NCBI GenBank assembly: GCA_001916715.1
Contig: MNSZ01000058.1
Coordinates: 148,691-178,818 of the forward strand
Direction: 5' to 3'
From: Firmicutes bacterium CAG:24053_14
GTDB lineage: Bacteria > Bacillota > Clostridia > Oscillospirales > Oscillospiraceae
DNA: 30,128 bases
This document shows, in pieces, positions 22,630-30,128 of this stretch. How positions within the stretch are numbered: position 1 is the stretch's first letter; each line of letters begins with the position of its first letter. Under the pieces are notes generated by a model. It saw nothing but the letters and a program-made list of their open reading frames with translations, was not told the origin of the DNA and ran no database searches. The translations under genes were made by a program, and so were the position numbers.

Positions 22630-23466
22630 TCAGAATATAAGTGAAAGTATTATCGTCAGAACGCCGACTACCCAGCAGTAGTATGAAAATCCGCCGAAGC
22701 GCGTCTTGCGCGCGATCATTTTCAGAAGTCCGATGGACAAAACGCCGGAGACCATGGCGGCGATCATTCCGAAAAGATACGCTGGAATAAGAGATACGTC
22801 GATACCGGCCTTGAACGCGTCAACAAGCTCCAGAAGCGTTGCGCCGAGCACCGCCGGAATGCTCATAAGAAGCGAAAATTTCACGGCATAGCTGCGGTCG
22901 TGACCCGTTGCGATACCGGCAGTTATTGTCGTTCCCGAGCGCGACAGGCCGGGCAGCGTTGCAACGCACTGGCACAGGCCGACGATGAGCGCATCGGTGA
23001 AAAGCATGTTCTTCTCGGTCTTGCTGCCCTTGGCCATTTTGTCCGAAACGAGCAGCATGCAGCCGGTGAGAATGAGCGCTATGCCGACATACACCGTTGA
23101 GTTTGAAAGCGCTTCAATGTATTTGTGCACCGGGAGAATAAGTACCAAGGGCAGCGTCGCGACAATGATAAGCATAAAAAGCCGCGCCTCGGGAAATCTC
23201 CTGCGCCGGCCGTTTTCGTCAACCGTTCTGCCGGAAAGCATGTCGATAGTCTGGGTAAACATCGCTTTAATGTCGCTCCAGTACATAAAGCAGATAGCGA
23301 TAAGCGTGCCGAAGTGCAGCAGAACGTCAAAGAACATGTGATTGCTGCCGAGGTCGGACATATTAAAAAGATTGTGCAAAATCGCAAGGTGTCCCGAGCT
23401 TGAAATGGGCAAAAACTCCGCAACGCCCTGAACAATGCCGAGGATTATGGCATCCAAAATGCTCAT
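22630..23466 (-). CDS. uppP: Undecaprenyl-diphosphatase
   Basis: This is a 278-residue membrane phosphatase (BacA family) that recycles undecaprenyl pyrophosphate for peptidoglycan synthesis and confers bacitracin tolerance. Signature 1 is GVAEFLPISSSGHLAI (Glu17, Ser and His active-site residues). Signature 2 is PGLSRSGTTITAGI, carrying the catalytic Arg. About eight hydrophobic segments are visible. ATG 23466 has GGAG eight bases upstream; the open frame extends 40 codons further, but that part crosses the tepA terminator and has no protein character. It is the first gene of the uppP-ftsK-mrnC-rqcH series. Confidence 0.96.
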   Translation of the reverse strand: MSILDAIILGIVQGVAEFLPISSSGHLAILHNLFNMSDLGSNHMFFDVLLHFGTLIAICFMYWSDIKAMFTQTIDMLSGRTVDENGRRRRFPEARLFMLIIVATLPLVLILPVHKYIEALSNSTVYVGIALILTGCMLLVSDKMAKGSKTEKNMLFTDALIVGLCQCVATLPGLSRSGTTITAGIATGHDRSYAVKFSLLMSIPAVLGATLLELVDAFKAGIDVSLIPAYLFGMIAAMVSGVLSIGLLKMIARKTRFGGFSYYCWVVGVLTIILSLIF

Positions 23467-23509
23467 GTATTTATCTCCTATGTAGGTGTTATGTATACTT
23501 AACTGAGTT

Positions 23510-23538
23510 ATTTTATCATATAATGTATTAAAAAGCAA
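23510..23538 (-). promoter_or_regulatory. Possible promoter of uppP
   Basis: TTGCTT (23538-23533), a 17-bp spacer and TAAAAT (23515-23510). The -35 region overlaps the T-tract of the tepA terminator. Confidence 0.4.
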
Positions 23539-23562
23539 GCACACATCAGTGTGCCTGCTTTT
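23529..23562 (-). terminator. Intrinsic terminator of tepA, overlapping its last codons
   Basis: A 14-bp stem with one mismatch (23531-23544 with 23549-23562) has loop TGAT, which contains the tepA stop codon. It is followed leftward by TTTTTAAT. The last four sense codons form one arm. Confidence 0.85.
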
Positions 23563-24190
23563 CGATCTCATTGTGCAGATAGTCAAGCGCGTCCGAAAGA
23601 TCGCCGATGCTGTCGATAAGTCCGCAGGCGACCGCCTCCTGCCCGTATATCACGCTGCCGACATCGTTTGCAAGCTCGTCGGTCGCCATCATCAGCTCGT
23701 TATACTTCTCGCGGCTTATATTCGAGTGGCTTGTCACAAAGCCTACTATGCGCTCCTGAATGCGCGCAAAATAGTTATATGTCTGCGGAACACCGATGAC
23801 AACGCCGTTCAGGCGCACCGGATGGATAGTCATTGCCGCCGACGGCGCAATGAAGCTGCGCGACGCGGCAACGGCAAGCGGCACGCCGATCGAGTGTCCT
23901 CCGCCGAGCACGAGCGATACCGTTGGCTTTTTCATTCCGGCAATTATCTCGGCTATGCCGAGCCCGGCCTCAACGTCGCCGCCGACGGTGTTTAAAAGTA
24001 TCAGCAGTCCCTTTATCTCCTCGGACTCCTCGACCGCCGCGAGCAGCGGCATGACATGCTCATATTTTGTGGTTTTGTTATCCTCGGGCAATATCTGATG
24101 CCCCTCGACCTGACCGACGATAGTCAGGCAGTGTATCATTCCTGCCCGGCCCTGCGGCTGAGCGCTGCCCAACTCTTTAAGCTCCTCCAA
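23546..24190 (-). CDS. tepA: TepA-like ClpP-family serine protease
   Basis: This is a ~214-residue ClpP/crotonase-fold protease of the TepA (translocation-enhancing, YmfB) type. The nucleophile Ser lies in LGGGHSIGVP (about residue 100) and the His in MTIHPVRLNG (about 123). ILLNTVGGDVEAGLGIAE forms the oxyanion region. The N-terminal ELGS...GMIHCLTIVGQVEGHQ resembles other TepA proteins. A TTG at 24190 is the best start, with GAGGTGA five bases before it; an in-frame GTG at 24199 lies inside that ribosome site. TepA family members are linked to protein export and sporulation-phase proteolysis. It sits 44 bases after the M18 gene, behind a terminator-like hairpin that overlaps its ribosome site. 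Confidence 0.9.
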   Translation of the reverse strand: MEELKELGSAQPQGRAGMIHCLTIVGQVEGHQILPEDNKTTKYEHVMPLLAAVEESEEIKGLLILLNTVGGDVEAGLGIAEIIAGMKKPTVSLVLGGGHSIGVPLAVAASRSFIAPSAAMTIHPVRLNGVVIGVPQTYNYFARIQERIVGFVTSHSNISREKYNELMMATDELANDVGSVIYGQEAVACGLIDSIGDLSDALDYLHNEIEKQAH

Positions 24191-24228
24191 AAAAATCACC
24201 TCATACCTATTTTGTCAGATATGAGGCG
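24189..24228 (-). promoter_or_regulatory. Terminator-like hairpin over the tepA ribosome binding site
   Basis: Read leftward, 24228-24220 pairs with 24205-24197 in a 9-bp stem (one G-T pair), followed by A and seven T (24195-24189). The 3' arm includes the GAGGTG of tepA. It could end the upstream operon in part and also mask the ribosome site, acting as an attenuator. Confidence 0.6.
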
Positions 24229-24234
24229 GTTTTA

Positions 24235-25617
24235 TTATGCTTTATATGCAGCAAGCACGCCAAGGTAGGTCATGAAGCAGTCAAACTTAGCAACGACTTC
24301 AAACGGAGCATGCATGCTCATGACGGGAACGCCTGCGTCGATCGTGTCGATATTGCGGTTTGCCATGTACTTTGCTATGGTGCCGCCGCCGCCCTGATCG
24401 ACCTTGCCAAGCTCGCTCATCTGCCAGACAACGCCTGCATCGGCGAATATTCTGCGCAGGTAGCCGACGATCTCGGCCGAAGCGTCGCTCGTTCCGCTCT
24501 TGCCTCGAGCGCCGGTGAACTTGCAGATGCCCATGCCGTAGTTGAGCTTTGCATCGTTGCGCTTTTCGCTGACCTCGGGGAAGTTCGGATCAAACGCCGC
24601 GGTGACATCCGCCGACAGGCAGAAGCTGTTTTTAAAGCAGCGGCGCAGAGGAACGTTCTGACCGGCGCACAGCTCTTCCATGAAGCACTCGAATGCGCTG
24701 CTCTGCATGCCGCTGACGCCGTCCGAGCCTGTCTCTTCCTTATCCGCGAGGATGCAGACTGCCGTCTTTTCGGGCGCCTCGTCAAGGTCGAGTATCGCCT
24801 TTAGCTCTGCGTATGCGCACACGCGGTCATCGTGGCCGTAGCCGCCGATGAGCGAGCGGTCAAGTCCGATCTCGCGAACTTCAAACGCAGGAACGGCGGT
24901 CAGCTCAGCTGAGAGGAAGTCCTCCTCGACGATGCCGTAGCGGTCGTTGAGGATGCTCATGACGGCAAGCTTGACTCTGTCGCTGCCCTCGTCGGCGTAG
25001 GGGATGCTGCCGATGAGGATATTGAGACCCTCGCCGGTGATGCCCTCTTCCATGGTCTTTCTCATCTGCTCCTTGCCGAGATGCGGCAGGAGGTCGGTTA
25101 TGACAAACTGCGGATCGGAAGGATCGTGGCCGATGCTCACGTCGATCGTCTCGCCGTTTTTGAGCGCGACCACGCCGTGCAGCTCGAGAGGAATGGTGAC
25201 CCACTGGTATTTCTTTATGCCGCCGTAGTAATGGGTCTTGAAATACGCAAGCTCGTCGCTTTCGTAAAGAGGATTCTGCTTGAGGTCGATGCGCGGCGAA
25301 TCGACATGCGCGCCGGCAATAACGCAGCCTTCCTCAAGGCTTTTCCGGCCGATGACGGCGAGCATAAGAGCCTTTGAGCGATTGTTGCAGTAGACCTTAT
25401 CGCCCGGGGAAAGCTTCATACCGTCAACATACTCGACAAAGCCCTTATCCTCGGCCATCTCTATTGCGATCTTCACCGCCTCGCGCTCGGTGCGCGCCTC
25501 GTTTAAAAACGCCATGTAGCCGCGGCAGTAATCCTCCATATCGATGCGCTGCTGCGTGCTCATAGTATCATAACCGTTTTTCTGCTTGTAAAATAGTTCG
25601 TCTCTGATCTCAGCCAT
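24235..25617 (-). CDS. M18 family aspartyl-type aminopeptidase
   Basis: This is a 460-residue zinc aminopeptidase of family M18 (LAP4/ApeA-like), a cytosolic enzyme forming large complexes that removes N-terminal residues from peptides. The metal ligand motif is AGAHVDSPRIDLK (His104, catalytic Asp106). The catalytic pair is in LADKEETGSDGVSG, and the C-terminal metal His is in MSMHAPFEVVAKFD. GGYGHDDRVCAY supplies the bridging Asp. ATG 25617 overlaps the end of the tsaC-coaE gene by eight bases, with AAGGAAG upstream. The length is normal for the family. It is the third gene of the prfA operon. Confidence 0.96.
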   Translation of the reverse strand: MAEIRDELFYKQKNGYDTMSTQQRIDMEDYCRGYMAFLNEARTEREAVKIAIEMAEDKGFVEYVDGMKLSPGDKVYCNNRSKALMLAVIGRKSLEEGCVIAGAHVDSPRIDLKQNPLYESDELAYFKTHYYGGIKKYQWVTIPLELHGVVALKNGETIDVSIGHDPSDPQFVITDLLPHLGKEQMRKTMEEGITGEGLNILIGSIPYADEGSDRVKLAVMSILNDRYGIVEEDFLSAELTAVPAFEVREIGLDRSLIGGYGHDDRVCAYAELKAILDLDEAPEKTAVCILADKEETGSDGVSGMQSSAFECFMEELCAGQNVPLRRCFKNSFCLSADVTAAFDPNFPEVSEKRNDAKLNYGMGICKFTGARGKSGTSDASAEIVGYLRRIFADAGVVWQMSELGKVDQGGGGTIAKYMANRNIDTIDAGVPVMSMHAPFEVVAKFDCFMTYLGVLAAYKA

Positions 25618-26821
25618 TTTTCAATACTTCCTTAAATAAATTTTTGCATTCTTTTCTGAATTTGTCCTCGCTGCCGTCATTGTGCAGCACATATTCGCAT
25701 TTCTGCTCGAAATACTCGTTCGGATATTGGGCGTTCACACGCATCATGGCATACTCATAGCCTATGCCGTCGCGCTTCATTATACGCTCGATGCGCGTCG
25801 TTTTCTCGGCAACTATTCCGACCACGGCGCAGCATTTTTCGCCAAGTCCGCTTTCAAGAAGCGCTATCGCGTCGATGGCCGCTATCTTTCCGCCGTTCAT
25901 CGCCCACTCTCTGAGCTTTTTGTTGACTTCAAGGCCGATGTAGTGATGCGTTATCGCGTTAAGATCAACAAGCGCCGCTTCATTTGAAAACACCGTTGCG
26001 CCCAGCGCCTTGCGGTCAAGCACACCATTCGTTACCGTGCCGGGGAACGAGCGCTCGATATCGCCGAGCATCTGCGCATTTGTTCTGAGCATATCGTGAT
26101 ACAGCGCGTCGCAGTCTATTATGAGCGCTCCCAGCTTTTCAAGCTCGCGCAGAGCCGTTGTTTTTCCGCAGCCCGTGCCGCCGGTTATGCCGACGACCCT
26201 GAGGTTTTCGGCAAGAGCTGCGGCGATCTCCTCCTCGGGCAGCGCGCCGCGGCGCAGTATCTTATACGGTGCCGCGCTCATATCGATTATGGTTGACTCT
26301 TTTCCGAGGCCGCATTTTCCTCCGTCCACGACGGCGGCAATTTTGCCGTCGAAGTATCCGAGCACCTCCTGCGCCGTAACGGGACTTTTCTCGCCCGAGG
26401 GATTTGCCGAGGGCGCGGCAAACGGCAGGCGCGCTTTTTTCAGCATTGTCTGCGTCATCGGGTGGTCGGGGCACCTTAGCGCGACCGTATCGCCGCCTGC
26501 GCGGACGATATCGGGAACGATGTCCTTTGACTTTAAAACTATCGTCAAGGGGCCGGGCCAGAATTTATCCATAAGCACGCGCGCCTGCTTGGGAACATTT
26601 GCGCAGTACCTCGTCACGGCAGCGCCCTTATGCAGCATCAGCGACAGCGGCTTTACCTCGGGTCTGCCCTTGACCTCATAAACCTGCTCGACCGCGTCAG
26701 CGTCAAGTCCGCTGCATGCAAGGCCGTAAACCGTTTCCGTAGGAACGGCAACGAGCTGCCCTGCGGCTATGAGCGCAGCCGCTGTGTTCAGATCATCTTT
26801 TCCGATTATCTTAGTTTCCAT
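25610..26821 (-). CDS. Fusion: threonylcarbamoyl-AMP synthase (TsaC/Sua5 type) with dephospho-CoA kinase (CoaE)
   Basis: This is one 403-residue frame with two complete enzymes. Residues 1-205 are a YrdC/TsaC domain, which makes the threonylcarbamoyl-adenylate used for tRNA t6A37. Visible motifs are AVPTETVYGLAC, VKGRPEVKPLSLML (Lys51, Arg53), FWPGPLTIVL and APSANPSG. Residues ~207-403 are a CoaE domain that completes coenzyme A: GITGGTGCGKTT (P-loop 214-221), IIDCDALYHDM and AIALLESGL. The linker is only a few residues, and no start codon with a ribosome site is seen at the junction. The ATG at 26821 overlaps the prfA stop by one base (TGATG). A stand-alone coaE elsewhere in the genome cannot be excluded. 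Confidence 0.93.
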   Translation of the reverse strand: METKIIGKDDLNTAAALIAAGQLVAVPTETVYGLACSGLDADAVEQVYEVKGRPEVKPLSLMLHKGAAVTRYCANVPKQARVLMDKFWPGPLTIVLKSKDIVPDIVRAGGDTVALRCPDHPMTQTMLKKARLPFAAPSANPSGEKSPVTAQEVLGYFDGKIAAVVDGGKCGLGKESTIIDMSAAPYKILRRGALPEEEIAAALAENLRVVGITGGTGCGKTTALRELEKLGALIIDCDALYHDMLRTNAQMLGDIERSFPGTVTNGVLDRKALGATVFSNEAALVDLNAITHHYIGLEVNKKLREWAMNGGKIAAIDAIALLESGLGEKCCAVVGIVAEKTTRIERIMKRDGIGYEYAMMRVNAQYPNEYFEQKCEYVLHNDGSEDKFRKECKNLFKEVLKNG

Positions 26822-27891
26822 CAGCTCTCCGCCTGCCTTTTGAGCTTTTCCGCCTGATCTGCGGTTATCAGCGCATCTATTATCGGGTCAAGGTCGCCGT
26901 TTAACACGCTTTGAATATTGAAATTGCGCACATCGCCGACAAGTCTGTGATCGGTGACGCGGTTCTGGGGGAAGTTATAGGTGCGTATCCTGTCCGACCT
27001 GTCGCCCGAGCCGACCTGGCTTTTGCGCTCGGCAGCTATGGCTGCGGCCTGCTTCTGCTGCTCGGCCTCATACAGCTTTGAGCGCAGGATCTTCATCGCT
27101 CTGTCCTTGTTTTTATACTGGCTGCGCTCGTCCTGACATTCGACCACGACGCCGCTGGGCAAATGCGTTATGCGTATTGCGCTTTCGGTCTTATTTACAT
27201 GCTGACCTCCGGCTCCGGACGAACGGTAGGTGTCGATCTGAAGATCGGCAGGGTTAATTTCAAACTCGACCTCCTCGGCCTCGGGAAGAACCGCAACGGT
27301 TGCCGCCGAGGTATGTATCCTGCCTCCGGACTCGGTTTCGGGCACGCGCTGAACGCGATGGCCGCCGGCTTCAAACTTAAGGCGTGAATATGCTCCCTGC
27401 CCTTCGACGACAAAGCTCATTTCCTTTATGCCGCCAAGCTCCGTTTCGTTAATATTGACGATATCTATCTTCCAGCCCTTACTCTCTGCATACATGGAAT
27501 ACATGCGGAAAAGATCATGCGCAAAAAGCGAGCTTTCCTCTCCGCCGACGCCGGAGCGGATCTCCATAATGACGTTGCGCTCATCGTTCGGGTCTTTTGG
27601 CAGGAGCAGAATCTTAAGCTGCTCGCCAAGCTCGCCGAGGCGTTGCTTTGCGTCGTTATACTCCTCCTGTGCAAGTTCCTTGAACTCGGGGTCGGACATA
27701 AGCTCCTCGGCGTCCTTCATTGCTTTTTCGCACTTGACATACTCCCTGTACGCCGTGACTATCGGCTCAAGCTCTTTCATCTCACGTGCGCATTTGGTGT
27801 ATGCCGTCGGGTCTGCATATATCTCGCCGTTTTCCATTCGCTGGCCGAGCTCGGAATATCTGTTATCAAGCTGTTTAAGTTTATCCAGCAT
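26821..27891 (-). CDS. prfA: Peptide chain release factor 1
   Basis: This is a 356-residue class I release factor reading UAA and UAG. The GGQ motif that triggers peptide release is at 228-230 (SSGAGGQHVNKTES). The stop-codon recognition tripeptide is PET (184-186, RVPETESGGRIHTSA), where RF1 normally has P-x-T. ATG 27891 has AGGAG six bases before; the frame is open 14 codons further up, but that region carries the promoter leader. It is first in the prfA, tsaC-coaE, M18 peptidase, tepA series. The one-base overlap with the next gene couples their translation. Confidence 0.98.
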   Translation of the reverse strand: MLDKLKQLDNRYSELGQRMENGEIYADPTAYTKCAREMKELEPIVTAYREYVKCEKAMKDAEELMSDPEFKELAQEEYNDAKQRLGELGEQLKILLLPKDPNDERNVIMEIRSGVGGEESSLFAHDLFRMYSMYAESKGWKIDIVNINETELGGIKEMSFVVEGQGAYSRLKFEAGGHRVQRVPETESGGRIHTSAATVAVLPEAEEVEFEINPADLQIDTYRSSGAGGQHVNKTESAIRITHLPSGVVVECQDERSQYKNKDRAMKILRSKLYEAEQQKQAAAIAAERKSQVGSGDRSDRIRTYNFPQNRVTDHRLVGDVRNFNIQSVLNGDLDPIIDALITADQAEKLKRQAES

Positions 27892-27921
27892 CGTTTTCTC
27901 CTGATATTTTAATAATAAAAT

Positions 27922-27950
27922 ATCATAACACATTTGCTCCGTTCTGTAAA
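27922..27950 (-). promoter_or_regulatory. Promoter of the prfA operon
   Basis: TTTACA (27950-27945), a 17-bp spacer and TATGAT (27927-27922) predict a start near 27915 and a short leader to prfA. Confidence 0.7.
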
Positions 27951-27952
27951 TG

Positions 27953-27978
27953 AAAAAGCCGGCCTTTCGGTCGGCTTT
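27953..27978 (-). terminator. Intrinsic terminator of the NSS transporter gene
   Basis: Read leftward, AAAGCCG pairs with CGGCTTT around a CGAAAG-containing loop, followed by further T (27957-27953). It lies seven bases past the transporter stop and touches the prfA -35 element. Confidence 0.8.
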
Positions 27979-27984
27979 GAAAGC

Positions 27985-29340
27985 TTATATAAGTCCCTGG
28001 ACGAGGATTATGAGTATAAGTATCGGCAGTATCCACTGGAAATACGGCTTGAGCTTGGGCGAAAGACGGATGCCGGTACCCTTATTGACCTCGGCAATAT
28101 ACTTATCAAAGCCCCAGCCCCACTTGCTGACGCAAAACAGCAGATAGACAAGCGAGCCGATAGGCAGAAGCAGGTTCGACACGAGGAAGTCCTCGGTATC
28201 GAGCACATCCCTGCCGCCGATAAGATGCAGATCGCTCCAGATATTATAGCCGAATACGCACGGCAGGCTCAGCAGCGCAAGAAGAATGAAGTTTATTGCA
28301 ACGGCCTTCTTGCGGCTCAGGCCGAAGGTATCCATGCATACGGCAATGATATTCTCGAAAACCGCAAGCACAGTGGAAAAGCTTGCAAAGATCATGAACA
28401 GGAAGAACAGCGCGCCCCAGAAGCGGCCGCCGGCCATGTTGACAAACACCTGCGGCAGAGTAACAAATATCAGCGACGGTCCCTGCTCGGGCGACACGCC
28501 GAACGAGAAGCAGGCCGGGAAGATGATCGTTCCTGCCATGAGCGCAACGAAGGTATCCAGTGCGCAGATGCGTGCAGCCTCACCCGTGAGCGTGTGCTTA
28601 TCGCTCATGTAGCTGCCGAATATCTCCATTGCCGCAATGCCGAGGCTGAGGGTGAAAAACGCCTGGTTCATAGCGTCCGTGATGAGGCTTCCGAAGCCGT
28701 TTTTGCGGATGGTATCAATGGACGGGAGCAGATAGAATTTCATGCCTTCTGCCGCGCCGGAAAGCGTCAGACTGTGAACGGCGAGCACGATTATCAGCGC
28801 AAGCAGCGCGAGCATCATGAATTTCGATATGCGCTCAAGCCCCTTTTTAAGGCCGAAGCTGCACACGATAAAGCCTACGACAACGACGATCTCGGTCCAT
28901 ATCGCCATCTCGCCGGGAGACGCCAGAAGGTTGCCGAACACGGCGCTGGTCGCATCGGCCGACATGCCGGAGTGGAACACACCGGTCAGGAATTTACCGA
29001 AATAGCTTGCCATCCAGCCTGCAACGGTCGTATAGTACATCATCAGCAGATAGCAGCCGATAAGGCAGAACCAGCCGTGGATGTGCCACTTGCTGCCGGG
29101 CTTTTCAAGCGCCTTGTAGCCCAGAACGGCGCTCTGCCGGCTCGCGCGGCCGACCGCAAGCTCCATCGTCAGCACGGGGATACCCATGACAACAAGGCAG
29201 ATAAGGTAAAACAGGACGAAATAGCCGCCGCCGTTTTGACCCGTTATGTAAGGAAAGCGCCATACGTTTCCGATGCCGATAGCGCAGCCTGCGCTGACAA
29301 GCAGAAATCCGAGTCTGGAGCCGAATGATTCTCTCTTCAT
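27985..29340 (-). CDS. Sodium-dependent transporter of the NSS (SNF) family
   Basis: This is a 451-residue LeuT-fold symporter with about 11-12 membrane segments. The first helix carries the NSS signature AGCAIGIGNVWRFPYITGQNGG, with the unwound Na+/substrate site. FFTLSLGIAAMEIFGSY (helix 6) and FASFSTVLAVFENII (helix 8 region) follow. Bacterial members import amino acids with Na+. ATG 29340 has GAGG seven bases upstream, and the in-frame extension beyond it lies in the promoter. It is divergent from a LysR gene with which it shares a symmetrical promoter region, so the LysR product is the likely regulator. The substrate cannot be read from the sequence. Confidence 0.95.
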   Translation of the reverse strand: MKRESFGSRLGFLLVSAGCAIGIGNVWRFPYITGQNGGGYFVLFYLICLVVMGIPVLTMELAVGRASRQSAVLGYKALEKPGSKWHIHGWFCLIGCYLLMMYYTTVAGWMASYFGKFLTGVFHSGMSADATSAVFGNLLASPGEMAIWTEIVVVVGFIVCSFGLKKGLERISKFMMLALLALIIVLAVHSLTLSGAAEGMKFYLLPSIDTIRKNGFGSLITDAMNQAFFTLSLGIAAMEIFGSYMSDKHTLTGEAARICALDTFVALMAGTIIFPACFSFGVSPEQGPSLIFVTLPQVFVNMAGGRFWGALFFLFMIFASFSTVLAVFENIIAVCMDTFGLSRKKAVAINFILLALLSLPCVFGYNIWSDLHLIGGRDVLDTEDFLVSNLLLPIGSLVYLLFCVSKWGWGFDKYIAEVNKGTGIRLSPKLKPYFQWILPILILIILVQGLI

Positions 29341-29368
29341 ACGAATACCTCTCTCAAAAAAGCTATTG

Positions 29369-29441
29369 CTTATTTTAGTCAAAAAATCAGCAGTTTACAA
29401 GAGCAGTTTCCGTATGCTAAAATAAGAAAAACTTATTTTGA
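29369..29441. promoter_or_regulatory. Divergent, symmetrical promoters of the NSS and LysR genes
   Basis: Rightward: TTTACA (29394-29399), 18 bp, TAAAAT (29418-29423). Leftward: TTGTAA (29400-29395), 17 bp, TAAAAT (29377-29372). The -35 boxes overlap. Each -10 lies in a copy of CTAAAATAAG (29378-29369 inverted, 29417-29426), and a third near-copy is inverted at 29432-29441. These repeats are candidate LysR binding sites. Confidence 0.6.
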
Positions 29442-29449
29442 GGCATATG

Positions 29450-30128
29450 ATGAACAGAAATCAGCTTAAATACTTCGTTGCGGCCGCCGAAAGCCGCAGC
29501 TTCACAAAGGCCGCCGAGCAGTTTTATATATCCCAAACGGCAATCACTCAGCAGATGCAGCTGCTGGAGGAATCTCTCGGCTGCGCACTGTTTGACCGCT
29601 CTACGCGCCCTGTGTCGCTCACCCCGGCAGGCAAAATTTTTCTGGGCGAGGCTCGCGCCATACTTGACAGAATGAGCAGCGCCGTCGAGCGCGTCCACGA
29701 TGCGTCCACCGGACTTACCGGAACGCTGCGCGTGGGCTTTGTCCGCGGCTACGAGCGCAGCGATCTTTCGGTGCTCATGCGCTCGTTTCATCTGCAAAAC
29801 CAAAACGCGCTTATAAGCTTTTACCGCTGCTCGACCGATGTTTTGGCCGCCGGGCTTATGCAGCAGGAGTATGACATTATCTTCACCTGGGACAGCACGA
29901 ACCTAAAAGCTCAGGCGGACGTGGAATACATAGGCGTTGAAAGCGCGCGGCTCGTTGTTGCCCTGTATGACGAGCACCCCCTTGCCGGCAGACGGCGGCT
30001 AAGCCGCGCCGATCTTAAGGGCGAAAGCATACTGTACATGTCGCCCGACGCTTCGAACGATTCCTACGGCGACGCATTCTTCATGCAGCTTTACAAGGAC
30101 GCAGGCTACAAGCCGAACATTCTCTTCC
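29450..30128 (+). CDS. LysR family transcriptional regulator (partial, runs off right edge)
   Basis: These are the first 226 codons of a LysR-type regulator. The N-terminal winged HTH is clear: NRNQLKYFVAAAESRSFTKA, AEQFYISQTAITQQMQLLEE and LFDRSTRPVSLTPAGK. After the linker helix, the effector domain begins (GTLRVGFVRGYERSDLSVLM). The ATG at 29450 lies six bases after GAGG; an ATG immediately before it (29447) is three bases from the same site and less likely. It is divergent from the NSS transporter gene, the usual arrangement for a LysR regulator and its target. No stop codon occurs before position 30128. Confidence 0.95.
   Translation, partial: MNRNQLKYFVAAAESRSFTKAAEQFYISQTAITQQMQLLEESLGCALFDRSTRPVSLTPAGKIFLGEARAILDRMSSAVERVHDASTGLTGTLRVGFVRGYERSDLSVLMRSFHLQNQNALISFYRCSTDVLAAGLMQQEYDIIFTWDSTNLKAQADVEYIGVESARLVVALYDEHPLAGRRRLSRADLKGESILYMSPDASNDSYGDAFFMQLYKDAGYKPNILF

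Noticed and set aside
21517..22644. Rightward 375-codon frame opposite ftsK
   Set aside because: It is antisense to the ftsK linker and membrane region; its Arg/Cys-rich composition is typical of a shadow frame.
27934..29328. Rightward 464-codon frame opposite the NSS transporter
   Set aside because: It is antisense to a well-formed LeuT-fold transporter, with unnatural Ala/Glu/His/Arg-rich composition.

Overview
The window looks like a chromosomal segment of an anaerobic, spore-lineage Firmicute, most likely Clostridia of the Oscillospiraceae/Ruminococcaceae type. The grounds are AGGAGG-type ribosome binding sites, TTGACA/TATAAT promoters, SpoIIIE/FtsK, TepA-like and RqcH proteins, an SLH-domain protein, and GC-rich housekeeping genes with a high coding density. 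The assignment is by gene style and not by any search. No phage, IS transposase, CRISPR array or rRNA was seen.

Layout. 1-1423: 5' part of rpoB (minus strand, runs off the left edge) with its own promoter. 1682-3071: a GT-C membrane glycosyltransferase and tRNA-Leu(GAG), whose -35 box contains the glycosyltransferase stop codon. 3224-10170: a visibly AT-richer block, transcribed leftward as one operon: dhaK, dhaL, an alanine-racemase-like gene, dctP, dctQ, dctM and an AraC regulator. 10304-10742: gene-free, with an orphan terminator resembling that of the tRNA and a perfect 17-bp hairpin. 10799-12043: a CaCA-family Na+/Ca2+ exchanger behind a probable yybP-ykoY (Mn2+) riboswitch and terminator. 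12197-17806: exported proteins (a five-repeat secreted protein and an SLH protein), a PhzF-family enzyme, a small XRE regulator and a lipoprotein. A ~370-bp imperfect palindrome (MITE-like) lies between the two exported proteins. 17853-27950: leftward housekeeping genes uppP-ftsK-mrnC-rqcH and prfA-(tsaC-coaE fusion)-M18 peptidase-tepA. 27953-30128: an NSS-type Na+ symporter divergent from a LysR regulator that runs off the right edge.

The most interesting system is the 3.2-10.2 kb operon. It joins a TRAP uptake system, a two-subunit dihydroxyacetone-type kinase without a nearby DhaM, and a PLP fold-III protein. That protein keeps the PLP lysine but has lost the catalytic tyrosine, the cofactor-binding arginine and other hallmark residues of alanine racemase. 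An AraC regulator sits at the end of the operon. This suggests uptake and phosphorylation of a small hydroxy/keto (perhaps amino) carboxylate by a route I do not recognise. Secondary points are the TsaC-CoaE fusion, hairpins covering Shine-Dalgarno sequences, the riboswitch, and the possible insertion scar at the tRNA.

All coordinates were read by hand. Start codons were chosen by ribosome binding site position and often differ from the longest possible frame.
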